NCBI RefSeq assembly: GCF_938045775.1
Contig: NZ_CALIBH010000002.1
Coordinates: 1 to 17,036, forward strand
Source of the DNA: an uncultured Campylobacter sp.
Lineage (GTDB): Bacteria; Campylobacterota; Campylobacteria; Campylobacterales; Campylobacteraceae
Reading direction: 5' to 3'
DNA: 17,036 nucleotides
Of the stretch, positions 1 to 7,039 are shown in pieces. A program made the translations under genes and the position numbers. Numbering within the stretch: position 1 is the first letter of the stretch; every line of letters starts with the position of its first letter. A model generated the notes under the pieces. It did not search any database and was not told the DNA's origin. It saw only the letters and a program-made list of their open reading frames with translations.

Positions 1-1912
1 TGTAGTTGCGCGGCACGTAGCCCGCGAAGGTTATCGGCGCGTCGATCAGCTTCTTTGAAGGGGTGATGAGCCCGTGCTCAAGGGCTTTGGCGTAGATGAA
101 GGGCTTGAGCGTCGAGCCCACGTTTTTTTGCGAGCGCACGCCGTCGTTTTGCCCCTCATTAGCGCTAAAATCGTGGCTGCCGACATAGGCGATCACGCTC
201 ATGCTTTCGTTGTCGATCAGCACCGCAGCGCCGTTTCTAACGCCCTTATCGCGTAGAGAGAGGATCTCGCTTTTCAAAAAACCCTCAAGCGCGATCTGGG
301 TTTTTAGATCCAAACTCGAATAAATTTTACCCTCGTTTAGACGCGCAAGCTCCTGTGCTCGCACGGTTTGCTCCTTGGGCTGCGTTCTCGCTTCGGAGTT
401 TGCGGAATTTTCCCGCGTCTTGGCGTTTAGATCGGAATTTATTTGCGCCTGGGCGGCTAAAGCGAAATTTTGCGGCACCTTGGCGTTGGGAGCGGAATTT
501 GCCTGCGATTCGGCGCTTGCAGCAGAAGCCGTCTGTATTTTGGCGCCTGGAGTAGAATCTGTCTGAGCATTAGCGTCCGACGAAGCGAAATGCGTCTGCG
601 CACTAGCGTCTGAAACGAAATCCGTCTGCACACTAAAATTTACGCTCGGCCGCTCGCTAGAGTTTGCATCTGCCTGCGGATTCTGCGGCGGATGCGCGGC
701 AATAAAATATCGCCGCTCATCTAAATTTGCGCTCTTTCGTTCATTTGGTTTTACGCCTGCCTGCGATTTTGCGCCTTCGCGCTCGTTTAAATTTAAGCTC
801 GCTCCGCCTAAATTTAAACTCTTTGGCGCATCTGTTTTAAAATCCGCCTCTTTGGGATTCATTTCTTTCAAATCCACTCCCGCCTGCGCGTTTACGGCGC
901 TTGATAAATTCGCCCTAACCTTCGCCGCAGCCGTAAAATTTGATTCGGCACTAGTCGCGTCTGAAAAATTTAACTCTGCCGCCGCGGCTCGGTGCGCAGA
1001 CGAGCTTGCTTGCCCCGCTGCCCCGCCGGGCGCTCCGTTAGAATCAAAATTTTGAGTGAAATTTACGTCATCTTTGGCGGTAAAATTTTGCATTTTATAA
1101 TTGCTAAACGCTAGTAGCGCGTAATGCGGCGCATAATTGGGCGCTGCGTAGCGTCTGGGCGAAAACGGCTCCGCGATGGCGCGCTCATACTCGCTCTGCG
1201 AGATCACGCCGCCCTCTCGCAGCTGCGAAATTAGGCGGTTTTTAAGCGCGTTGATGTTTGATTTGCGGTCCAGGCGGTTTTTGTTCGGGTTTTTCGGGAT
1301 CACGCTAAGAAGCGCGATTTGAGCGTTGCTAAGCTCGCGCAGGTCCTTTTTGAAATAAAAATACGCCGCGGTTTTGACCCCCTCAATGTTGCCGCCATAT
1401 GGGGCGAGGTTGAAATACATTCCTAAAATTTCATCCTTACTAAAGTGCCACTCCAGCTGAAAGGCGTTAAAAATTTCGATGATTTTGTTCTTGTAGCTGC
1501 GCTGTTTGGGGCGCATCATACGCGCAACCTGCATCGTGATCGTGGAGGCTCCGACGCGCTCGACGTTGCCCTCGCTTTTTTTAGTAAAATTTTGCGTAAA
1601 ATTATACGTAGCCGCGCGCAGGATCGAGGCTGGATTGACGCCGAAATGGTAGTAAAAATAGCGATCTTCAAAGTATATCGCGCTTTGTTTCAGCCGCGGC
1701 GGTATCTCGTCCGCGCTCGCGTAGAAGCGCCAAATTTGATCGTCGCTGATCTGCATATTTAAAATTTCGCCGTTTCGGTCATATAAAATTCTACTCTTCT
1801 GCTTGTTTAGCATATCCAAATTTAGCGGATAAAGCGCGTCTAGGATTAAAAACAGAGCGAATGCAAATGCGCAAAATAGCGCGATTTTTAACGTAAATTT
1901 TAGAAATTTCAT
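1..1912 (-). CDS. pbpC: Penicillin-binding protein 1C (bifunctional PG glycosyltransferase/transpeptidase), 3' end outside window
   Basis: Inner-membrane, periplasm-facing class A PBP that polymerises lipid II and may cross-link peptidoglycan. The frame is open for 637 codons from ATG 1912 to the window edge. Residues 5-27 form the membrane anchor. GT51 motifs follow in order: EDRYFYYHFG (82-91, catalytic Glu), GASTITMQ (121-128), the KIIEIFNAFQLE helix (143-154) and NLAPYGGNIEG (168-178). The transpeptidase starts near YSSLDLKTQ (531-539) and has the active-site STLK (600-603). The following KPFIYAKALEHGLITPS is typical of PBP1C rather than PBP1A/1B. Residues about 275-525 are a Ser/Ala/Asn/Gln-rich insert that the family lacks. 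An in-frame TGA at 1925-1927 rules out a longer N-terminus. No Shine-Dalgarno is visible and a TATAAT ends 6 nt before the ATG, so the mRNA may be leaderless. The KTG motif and any PBP1C C-terminal domain lie outside the window. Confidence 0.93.
   Translation of the reverse strand, partial: MKFLKFTLKIALFCAFAFALFLILDALYPLNLDMLNKQKSRILYDRNGEILNMQISDDQIWRFYASADEIPPRLKQSAIYFEDRYFYYHFGVNPASILRAATYNFTQNFTKKSEGNVERVGASTITMQVARMMRPKQRSYKNKIIEIFNAFQLEWHFSKDEILGMYFNLAPYGGNIEGVKTAAYFYFKKDLRELSNAQIALLSVIPKNPNKNRLDRKSNINALKNRLISQLREGGVISQSEYERAIAEPFSPRRYAAPNYAPHYALLAFSNYKMQNFTAKDDVNFTQNFDSNGAPGGAAGQASSSAHRAAAAELNFSDATSAESNFTAAAKVRANLSSAVNAQAGVDLKEMNPKEADFKTDAPKSLNLGGASLNLNEREGAKSQAGVKPNERKSANLDERRYFIAAHPPQNPQADANSSERPSVNFSVQTDFVSDASAQTHFASSDANAQTDSTPGAKIQTASAASAESQANSAPNAKVPQNFALAAQAQINSDLNAKTRENSANSEARTQPKEQTVRAQELARLNEGKIYSSLDLKTQIALEGFLKSEILSLRDKGVRNGAAVLIDNESMSVIAYVGSHDFSANEGQNDGVRSQKNVGSTLKPFIYAKALEHGLITPSKKLIDAPITFAGYVPRNY
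389..631 (-). repeat. Degenerate 30-bp (10-residue) tandem repeat inside pbpC
   Basis: Eight in-frame units cover residues 428-508 of PBP1C: VQTDFVSDAS, AQTHFASSDAN, AQTDSTPGAK, IQTASAASAE, SQANSAPNAK, VPQNFALAAQ, AQINSDLNAK and TRENSANSEA. Seven have 10 residues and one has 11. The shared pattern is Q or R at position 2, T/A/N near 3-4 and A at 8-9. At DNA level each unit carries a GAAATTT- or GGAATTT-like core about 30 bp from the next. The units have diverged, so this is an old expansion and not a recent slippage tract. The section is probably a disordered, hydrophilic periplasmic linker. Confidence 0.75.
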
Positions 1913-1918
1913 CGCGCA

Positions 1919-1924
1919 ATTATA
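1919..1924 (-). promoter_or_regulatory. -10 box (TATAAT) of pbpC
   Basis: A perfect TATAAT on the minus strand ends 6 nt before the pbpC ATG (1910-1912). Transcription normally starts about 6-7 nt after the -10 box, which would put the +1 on or next to the start codon. No clear -35 box is seen, as is usual in Campylobacter, where upstream A/T-rich tracts replace it. Confidence 0.5.
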
Positions 1925-1949
1925 TCAAAGAATTTTAATGATTTTAGGC

Positions 1950-1955
1950 TATAAT
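1950..1955 (+). promoter_or_regulatory. -10 box (TATAAT) of the helicase gene
   Basis: A perfect TATAAT preceded by GGC on the plus strand, with an A/T-rich stretch upstream (1917-1945). The predicted +1 is near 1962, just ahead of the Shine-Dalgarno at 1969-1974. The ATG at 1954-1956 overlaps this box and therefore should not be the helicase start. The box lies about 26 bp from the opposing pbpC -10, so the two promoters share their upstream DNA. Confidence 0.6.
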
Positions 1956-1968
1956 GGCGCCTTTTTGC

Positions 1969-1974
1969 AAAGGA
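1969..1974 (+). promoter_or_regulatory. Ribosome binding site fixing a TTG start for the helicase
   Basis: AAAGGA ends 6 nt before the TTG at 1981-1983, which is in frame with the helicase. The upstream ATG at 1954 has no Shine-Dalgarno and sits inside the -10 box. Confidence 0.65.
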
Positions 1975-1980
1975 ATAATC

Positions 1981-4008
1981 TTGGACGCTCTAGCTAAGCT
2001 AAACACCGAACAATACGCCGCTGCAACCGCTCCTGCTGGACATAATCTAATAATCGCAAGCGCAGGCACGGGCAAAACCAGCACCATCGTCGCGCGCATC
2101 GCTCATCTGCTAAATCTCGGCACGAGCCCTAGAAAAATTTTGCTCCTTACCTTTACGAATAAGGCCGCAAGCGAGATGATAGCGAGGCTGCAGCGGCATT
2201 TTGATAAAAAAATTACCTCCGCAATCGTCGCCGGCACCTTCCACGCCGTATCCTACGCCCTACTTCGCGAGCTGGGCAAAGGAGTGATTTTAAAGCAGCC
2301 CGCCGAGCTAAAAACCCTGCTAAAAAGCCTCGTAGAAAGGCGAAAATTTTATCATGTAAGCGACGCGCGCCCCTACGGCGGGGCATATTTGTACGACGTG
2401 TACTCGCTGTATCAAAACAAGGAGATGAGCGCGGATTTTGAGACGTGGTTTAGCAAAAACTACGAGGATCAGGCGGAATTTGCCGAAATTTACGCAGATA
2501 TTTTGCGCGAGTTCGAAGAGGAAAAGGCGAAATTTAACTACGCCGATTTCAACGACGTTTTGCTAAAAATGCGCCATGAGCTGCGAAAGGGCGCGCCGCT
2601 GCGGTTTGATGAAATTTTAGTGGACGAGTATCAGGACACGAACTCGCTGCAAGGAAGCCTCATCGATGCCTTCGCGACGAAAAGCCTTTTTTGCGTCGGC
2701 GATTTTGATCAGAGCATTTATGCCTTTAACGGCGCAAACATCGACATCATCGGCAGCTTCGGCAAGCGCTTTGCGGACGCTAAAATTTACGCGCTAAATA
2801 TCAACTATCGCTCAAGCTCGGCGATTTTGGCGCTTGCAAACCGCGTCATCGCGAACAATCCGCGCCTTTACGAAAAGAAGCTGATCGTGGGACGCGAGGG
2901 AAAATTTAGCGCGCCTAAGCTGCATGTTTACGACGATACGGCGGCACAATACGCCCACGTAGCCGCACAGATCGCGCAAAGCGGCACTCCGCGCGAAAAG
3001 ATCGCCGTCATCTTTCGCAACAACTCTAGCGCCGACGGCGTCGAGGTCGCGCTTAAGGAGCTCGGCATCGGCGCGAAGCGAAAAGGCGGCGTAAGCTTTT
3101 TTGAAAGCCGCGAGATCAAGGCCTTTACTGATATTTTCGCGATGATAATAAACCCCAAAGATATGATGGCATTTATGAGCACGTGCGAATACGCAAGAGG
3201 CGTCGGCAACGCGCTAAGTAAGGAGCTTTTCGACGCGCTGATCGCGCTTGGGCACGGAAGCATTCACGCAGGGCTTTTGCACCCCGACGAGAGCGTTAAA
3301 ATTTTTGAAAAAAAGAGGAAAAACTACCAGCTCGGGCTTTTTGATGATGTGGATATAATCGGCTCGGTATCGCGCTTTGAAGCTTTGGAATTTGACGAGT
3401 TTTTTCGCTCGCATCCGGTGCTAAAACACAATAAAATCACCGAGAGCGGCGCCGTATTTTTGCACGAAATTTATAAAATTTTTAAAAAAAACGGCTCCGC
3501 TGCGAGATCCGTCACGCTGATCTCGCATATCAAAGACTCGCGCCTTTTTGCGCTTGTGGCAGATTTCATCGCGACGAAACGCGCGACACTGAAAAACGGC
3601 AAGATAGATGAGGATCGCAAAAAGGACGAGACCGCTCGTATCTACGATAAATGCGGCATTTTAGAGCAGATCGCCGGCAAATACGCGGATCCGCAGAGCT
3701 TTTATAACTTCATAACTCTGGGCGCAAAGGAGATGAGCGAGGGCGAGGGGGTGAATCTGCTCAGCGTGCACGCAAGCAAGGGGCTTGAGTTTTGCGGCGT
3801 CTATCTCATCGATCTGGCGCAAAACCGCTTCCCGAACCTCAAACTAATGGCGATGGGCGGCAGCCTGGAGGAGGAGCGGCGGCTATTTTACGTGGCGGTC
3901 ACCAGAGCGCGCGACGAGCTGGTGCTAAGCTACGCGAAATTTGATAAGATCAGAAAAGTTAGCTACGAGCCGAGCTGCTTTTTAAGGGAAGCGGGGTTGG
4001 TAAAGTAA
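1981..4008 (+). CDS. UvrD/Rep-family superfamily 1A ATP-dependent DNA helicase
   Basis: Cytoplasmic 3'-5' SF1A DNA helicase for repair or replication restart. Counting from the TTG start (675 aa), the sequence shows: Q motif NTEQ (8-11), Walker A ASAGTGKTS (26-34), motif Ia LLLTFTNKAASEM, Walker B DEYQD (215-219), motif III GDFDQSIYAFNGA (240-252), motif IV NYRSS (from 275), motif V VNLLSVHASKGLEF (591-604) and motif VI around RRLFYVAVTRARDEL (633-647). All catalytic motifs are intact and the length suits Campylobacter UvrD-like helicases. UvrD and Rep/PcrA paralogues coexist in this group and I cannot assign one safely, so no symbol is given. The TTG start at 1981 is preferred over ATG 1954 because of its AAAGGA site and because 1954 lies within the promoter. 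It is the only plus-strand gene here and is transcribed divergently from pbpC. Confidence 0.93.
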   Translation: MDALAKLNTEQYAAATAPAGHNLIIASAGTGKTSTIVARIAHLLNLGTSPRKILLLTFTNKAASEMIARLQRHFDKKITSAIVAGTFHAVSYALLRELGKGVILKQPAELKTLLKSLVERRKFYHVSDARPYGGAYLYDVYSLYQNKEMSADFETWFSKNYEDQAEFAEIYADILREFEEEKAKFNYADFNDVLLKMRHELRKGAPLRFDEILVDEYQDTNSLQGSLIDAFATKSLFCVGDFDQSIYAFNGANIDIIGSFGKRFADAKIYALNINYRSSSAILALANRVIANNPRLYEKKLIVGREGKFSAPKLHVYDDTAAQYAHVAAQIAQSGTPREKIAVIFRNNSSADGVEVALKELGIGAKRKGGVSFFESREIKAFTDIFAMIINPKDMMAFMSTCEYARGVGNALSKELFDALIALGHGSIHAGLLHPDESVKIFEKKRKNYQLGLFDDVDIIGSVSRFEALEFDEFFRSHPVLKHNKITESGAVFLHEIYKIFKKNGSAARSVTLISHIKDSRLFALVADFIATKRATLKNGKIDEDRKKDETARIYDKCGILEQIAGKYADPQSFYNFITLGAKEMSEGEGVNLLSVHASKGLEFCGVYLIDLAQNRFPNLKLMAMGGSLEEERRLFYVAVTRARDELVLSYAKFDKIRKVSYEPSCFLREAGLVK

Positions 4009-4031
4009 GCGAAATTTTGCTCGCTAAATTT
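4008..4031 (+). terminator. Possible weak terminator hairpin after the helicase
   Basis: AGCGA (4008-4012) pairs with TCGCT (4021-4025) across an 8-nt loop and is followed by AAATTTT. It starts on the last base of the stop codon. The stem is only 5 bp and the T run is short, so this is suggestive only. Confidence 0.3.
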
Positions 4032-4866
4032 TGAAATTTCATTTGAGCACGTTTGACGGATAGTTTGGGTAAGAATTTTACTCCTCGCGTACGCCCGGTG
4101 CGCCGCCCTGCTTCTTTATCGGGTTGCTTGGTAAGAATTTTGCAGCGCGATTTTTTCAAATTTTGCGATTTGTAAATTTTGCGGTGCGGGCGCTACGGCG
4201 ATATTTTGCGGCCCGCTAAATTTTGGAGGCGACGGCTGGGTTTTAAGCTGATATGAAAAGCGTGACTGCTTGGAATTTTTTTGCGAGCTGCGCGCGCTAT
4301 GTAACAGCGCGATAAAAGATGGTTTGAAAATGGTGATATTGCAGTGCGGGCAGCTGTAAAATTTCACACTGCAACTCGCAGGATTAAATTTTAAAATTTT
4401 ACTCCCGCTCTCCGCAGAATTTTAATACAATAAAAATCTCTGCGAAGTCTTGCGCAGACAGAATTCTACGGCAAAATTCGGCGATAATGAAATTTCACCG
4501 CCCTATTTTGCTTTTTTTCTTGCTTTGAAATTTGCGTGTTTTATACATCGCGGAGCTCAAATTTTATTTAACAAATTCCAAAATGCCACAAATTCCACGA
4601 CGAGTTAAAATTTTAAAGCGCTTCAAATTTATAGCGCTGCGAAATTTAAAATTTTACTACGTATTGCGCACGCTGTAAAAAATACGCACCCTACCGAATT
4701 TATTGCCGCAATGAAATTCCGCGCCTCAGTAACCCGCATATTTGATAAATAGATTTCGCGATGCAAAATTTCATTGCCAGTAAAATTTACTGCCGATCAA
4801 TTTATCGCCGCATAAAATACTGTCCGCGCAAATTTAACGCAGCGCAAAGTCCTTCGTCGCGTAAAC
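4009..4866. other. Long spacer (858 bp) rich in AAATTT blocks
   Basis: Lies between the convergent ends of the helicase and upp. GC-rich stretches alternate with AAATTTT, AATTTTGC or AAATTTCA blocks every 20-40 bp. A perfect 14-bp AAATTTTAAAATTT palindrome sits at 4386-4399 and a related AAATTTAAAATTTTA at 4642-4656. The only open frame of any interest is a weak minus-strand one at 4116-4367. No tRNA or strong terminator was seen. Confidence 0.6.
4116..4367 (-). CDS. Doubtful small ORF beginning with a CxxC motif
   Basis: An 83-codon frame starts with GTG at 4367. Its first residues, KFYSCPHCNITIFKPSF, contain a CPHC knuckle of the kind seen in half of a zinc ribbon, followed by a short apolar stretch (FIALL). 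The rest is Ser/Gln/Pro-rich and resembles translated spacer. No Shine-Dalgarno precedes the GTG, and a second CxxC is absent. It may be chance, or the surviving start of a decayed gene. I do not recognise a family. Confidence 0.2.
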   Translation of the reverse strand: MKFYSCPHCNITIFKPSFIALLHSARSSQKNSKQSRFSYQLKTQPSPPKFSGPQNIAVAPAPQNLQIAKFEKIALQNSYQATR

Positions 4867-5535
4867 TCACAGCGTATTAAACACCCTATCTCCCGCGTCT
4901 CCGAGGCCCGGCACGATATATTTTTGCTCGTTTAATCTCTCGTCGATCGCCGCGGTAAAAACCTCGACCTGCGGGTAGATCTCGCTAAATTTATGAAGTC
5001 CCTCGGGCGCTGCGATGATGGAGATAAATTTGATTTTTTTAACGCCGTTTTTCAGCAGGAATTTCACCGCATCGATCGCCGTGCCGCCGGTCGCAAACAT
5101 CGGATCGATGATGATTGCGGTGCGCTCTGCGGCGTCTGTGGGCAGTTTGGCGTAAAAAAACTCCGCCTGTGCGGTCTTTTCATCGCGCTGAAAGCCTAAA
5201 AATCCCACGCTGGCGTCTGGCATGAGCTTAAATACGCTATCTAGCATCCCCAGAGCGGCGCGTAAAATCGGACAGATCATGATCTTTGTGGCGAGCTTAT
5301 ACGCGCTGGTTTGCGCCACGGGCGTATGCACGCTCACCTCGCGCAGCACCAGATCGCGCGTCGCCTCGAACATCATTAGGTAGCTGATCTCATCGACGAG
5401 CATGCGAAACTGAAACGGATCGGTCCCTCTATCGCGCAGTATCGTGAGCTTATGCTCGATCAGCGGGTGCTTGATCAGCCTCACGTTAGGCAGCTCGCAC
5501 GCGGTTTGGTGCGTACATTTTTGGCTTTGGCTCAT
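4867..5535 (-). CDS. upp: Uracil phosphoribosyltransferase
   Basis: Pyrimidine salvage enzyme that condenses uracil with PRPP to give UMP and pyrophosphate in the cytoplasm. The PRPP-binding loop IIDPMFATGGTA is at 142-153, and the uracil-binding C-terminal stretch YIVPGLGDAGDR at 206-217. Other family signatures are KHPLIEHKL (22-30), CPILRAALGM (88-97) and AAPEGL (175-180). At 222 aa it is about 14 residues longer than E. coli Upp, with the extra residues at the N-terminus. The ATG at 5535 is nevertheless well supported, because AAGGAGA lies 4 nt upstream. It appears monocistronic, with spacers of more than 500 bp on both sides. No pyrimidine permease gene adjoins it. Confidence 0.97.
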   Translation of the reverse strand: MSQSQKCTHQTACELPNVRLIKHPLIEHKLTILRDRGTDPFQFRMLVDEISYLMMFEATRDLVLREVSVHTPVAQTSAYKLATKIMICPILRAALGMLDSVFKLMPDASVGFLGFQRDEKTAQAEFFYAKLPTDAAERTAIIIDPMFATGGTAIDAVKFLLKNGVKKIKFISIIAAPEGLHKFSEIYPQVEVFTAAIDERLNEQKYIVPGLGDAGDRVFNTL

Positions 5536-6068
5536 TTTCTCTCCTTAAATTTACTAAATTTTGCGCCCTCTTGGGCATTTTAATTATCTATTTTGATGCG
5601 AACTCCCGCGCCGTGGCGCTAAAATTTTACCGATAACGGCGGCACGACTTTAAATTTAGCTCATTTTCACTCGCAATGCACGCGTTATGACATTTAAATT
5701 TAGCTCGGCGGCTCACTTTTAATTTAGCGCTTTTAAATTTTGCTCGCTCGCGTCGCCTCTAATTTAGTCGCTCTTTAATACAGCGCACTTTTTATAGGCA
5801 CCTAGCGTTTTAATACGGCGGGTGCTTGCGGTGTAAATTTTATCTGCGAAATTATCGTCTGAGGCGGCTTTAAATTTACTTAATGCTCTCGCTCATGAGC
5901 CAAATTTTAAAATTCCACGTTATCTTGCGCGCCGATAAAATTTTAATTTCATACACGCTGATTGCCCCGCAAACGAGCTGAAATAAATCTGGCATATCCT
6001 CAAATTTAGCCCGCCGCAAGCGGCTAAATTTGCCGTGCCGAAGCGATCAAAATTTAACCGCAAAGCCC
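5536..6068. other. Spacer (533 bp) with AAATTT blocks
   Basis: No supportable gene. TTTAAATTTAGCTC occurs twice as a direct repeat (5649-5662 and 5693-5706), AAATTTTAAAATTC is at 5902-5915, and a hairpin at 6002-6031 is listed separately. The upp promoter should be near 5540-5640, but no clear -10 box could be singled out. Confidence 0.55.
6002..6031 (-). terminator. Terminator-like hairpin downstream of the BON lipoprotein gene
   Basis: A perfect 10-bp inverted repeat, AAATTTAGCC (6002-6011) and GGCTAAATTT (6022-6031), with a GC-rich 10-nt loop. It lies about 38 nt past the stop codon of the minus-strand BON gene. The A-rich left arm and T-rich right arm give a stem usable as a terminator on either strand, although the T run is only three. 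Confidence 0.4.
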
Positions 6069-6662
6069 CTACTCCTTTACTACGCGCAGGAACGAATACA
6101 CATCCTGAACTCCGGGTGCGTGCGTCGCGTACCAGATCGCGTGCTTTTCGTGCTCGATGTCCGTTACTACGCCGCTAAATACCACGTCGCAGCCCACGAT
6201 CGCCACGCGCACCGCAGTGCCCGAAACGTCGGTGTCGGAAAAGAGATTTTTCTTTAAATTTGCAAAAATTTCAAACGAATTGCACGGATACTCGGGCTTT
6301 TTGATGCGCAGATAGGAATGCACGCGCCTCACGCCTTCGGTTTGTCTAGCTAAAGCAAGTAGCGGCGCGCGCATCGCTTCGCTATCGAGCAGCCCGATGA
6401 GATAGACCTCGCCGTAGAAGCACTCGACCTCCAGATCCCAGCTGCTAAGGCCTTTGGTAAATAGAATTTTGCTTTGGATTTTAGTCTGGATGAGCTTGTC
6501 GCTAGCGACCTCGCTTACGCTGCGGCGGTCGCGCGCTACGGAGTAGATGTCATACACGCTAAGCGCATTGCCAGCGGGCGCCAGCGGAGCCGCACACGAG
6601 CTAAATAGCGCCGCGCAAGAGAGCAAAAACACCGCTAAAATCGCTAGAAACAAAACCCTCAA
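6069..6662 (-). CDS. Dual BON-domain lipoprotein (DolP/YraP-like)
   Basis: Probable outer-membrane-associated lipoprotein of 197 aa. A hydrophobic signal (residues 3-20) leads to two candidate lipidation cysteines, C16 (LLSC) and C23 (FSSC); neither is an ideal lipobox. Two BON domains follow at about 55-120 (ending RRVHSYLRIKK) and 130-195 (ending VQDVYSFLRVV), each with the family's Gly-Glu/Val-Ile-Leu-Gly pattern. Length and architecture match E. coli DolP (YraP), which binds anionic phospholipid and supports envelope integrity. That role is inferred from architecture. The start is TTG at 6662, with GGAGAG about 5 nt upstream; a second TTG four codons on would keep most of the signal. Not obviously in an operon. 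Confidence 0.85.
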   Translation of the reverse strand: MRVLFLAILAVFLLSCAALFSSCAAPLAPAGNALSVYDIYSVARDRRSVSEVASDKLIQTKIQSKILFTKGLSSWDLEVECFYGEVYLIGLLDSEAMRAPLLALARQTEGVRRVHSYLRIKKPEYPCNSFEIFANLKKNLFSDTDVSGTAVRVAIVGCDVVFSGVVTDIEHEKHAIWYATHAPGVQDVYSFLRVVKE

Positions 6663-7039
6663 ACCCTCTCCAATCTCGTTTAATTTCTAATTGTCTCAAG
6701 CCGCTGCCGGCGCCGCTTTTTTAAATTTAGCCCCGCAGGCGCCGTTTTGCCGCAGCTTCAAATTTTGCGCCGCGAGATTACGCCCAAACCGCGCGCCGCA
6801 AAATTTTACAATATAAATTTTAAAATTTACGTTGTAATTCGCACAGCTTGCGGAATTTTGCGCTTTCGCCACGGCGGAATTTCGCGCGCAGTATTCGTCG
6901 CCGTAAAATTCTACGTGGCTAAATTTTCATTGTGAATTTGCCGCTGCGAAATTCTACGAGTAAAATTTCTCGCAGCGGAATTCGCTTCTGTAAAATTTTA
7001 TATTTCAAAACCCGCGCCCAAAATTCCGCCCGGTCGCGG
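6663..7039. other. Spacer (377 bp) with the clearest AAATTT-block pattern
   Basis: No supportable gene. More than ten AATT-centred blocks (GGAATTT, AAAATTY or TAAAATTTTA) occur about 14-37 bp apart between 6760 and 7000, including a perfect AAATTTTAAAATTT at 6815-6828. The open plus-strand frames here translate to Arg/Phe/Lys-rich low-complexity sequence with no Shine-Dalgarno and were rejected. Confidence 0.55.

Noticed and set aside
389..631. CRISPR array
   Set aside because: The 30-bp periodicity comes from degenerate in-frame codons with no conserved repeat and no unique spacers.
1445..1762. Plus-strand frames opposite pbpC, including 1445-1762 and 852-1055
   Set aside because: Antisense to intact GT51 motifs or to the low-complexity insert; they arise from GC-rich codon bias.
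1954..1980. Helicase start at ATG 1954 (684 aa)
   Set aside because: The ATG overlaps the TATAAT box and has no Shine-Dalgarno; TTG 1981 has AAAGGA at 6 nt and begins just ahead of the conserved NTEQ motif.
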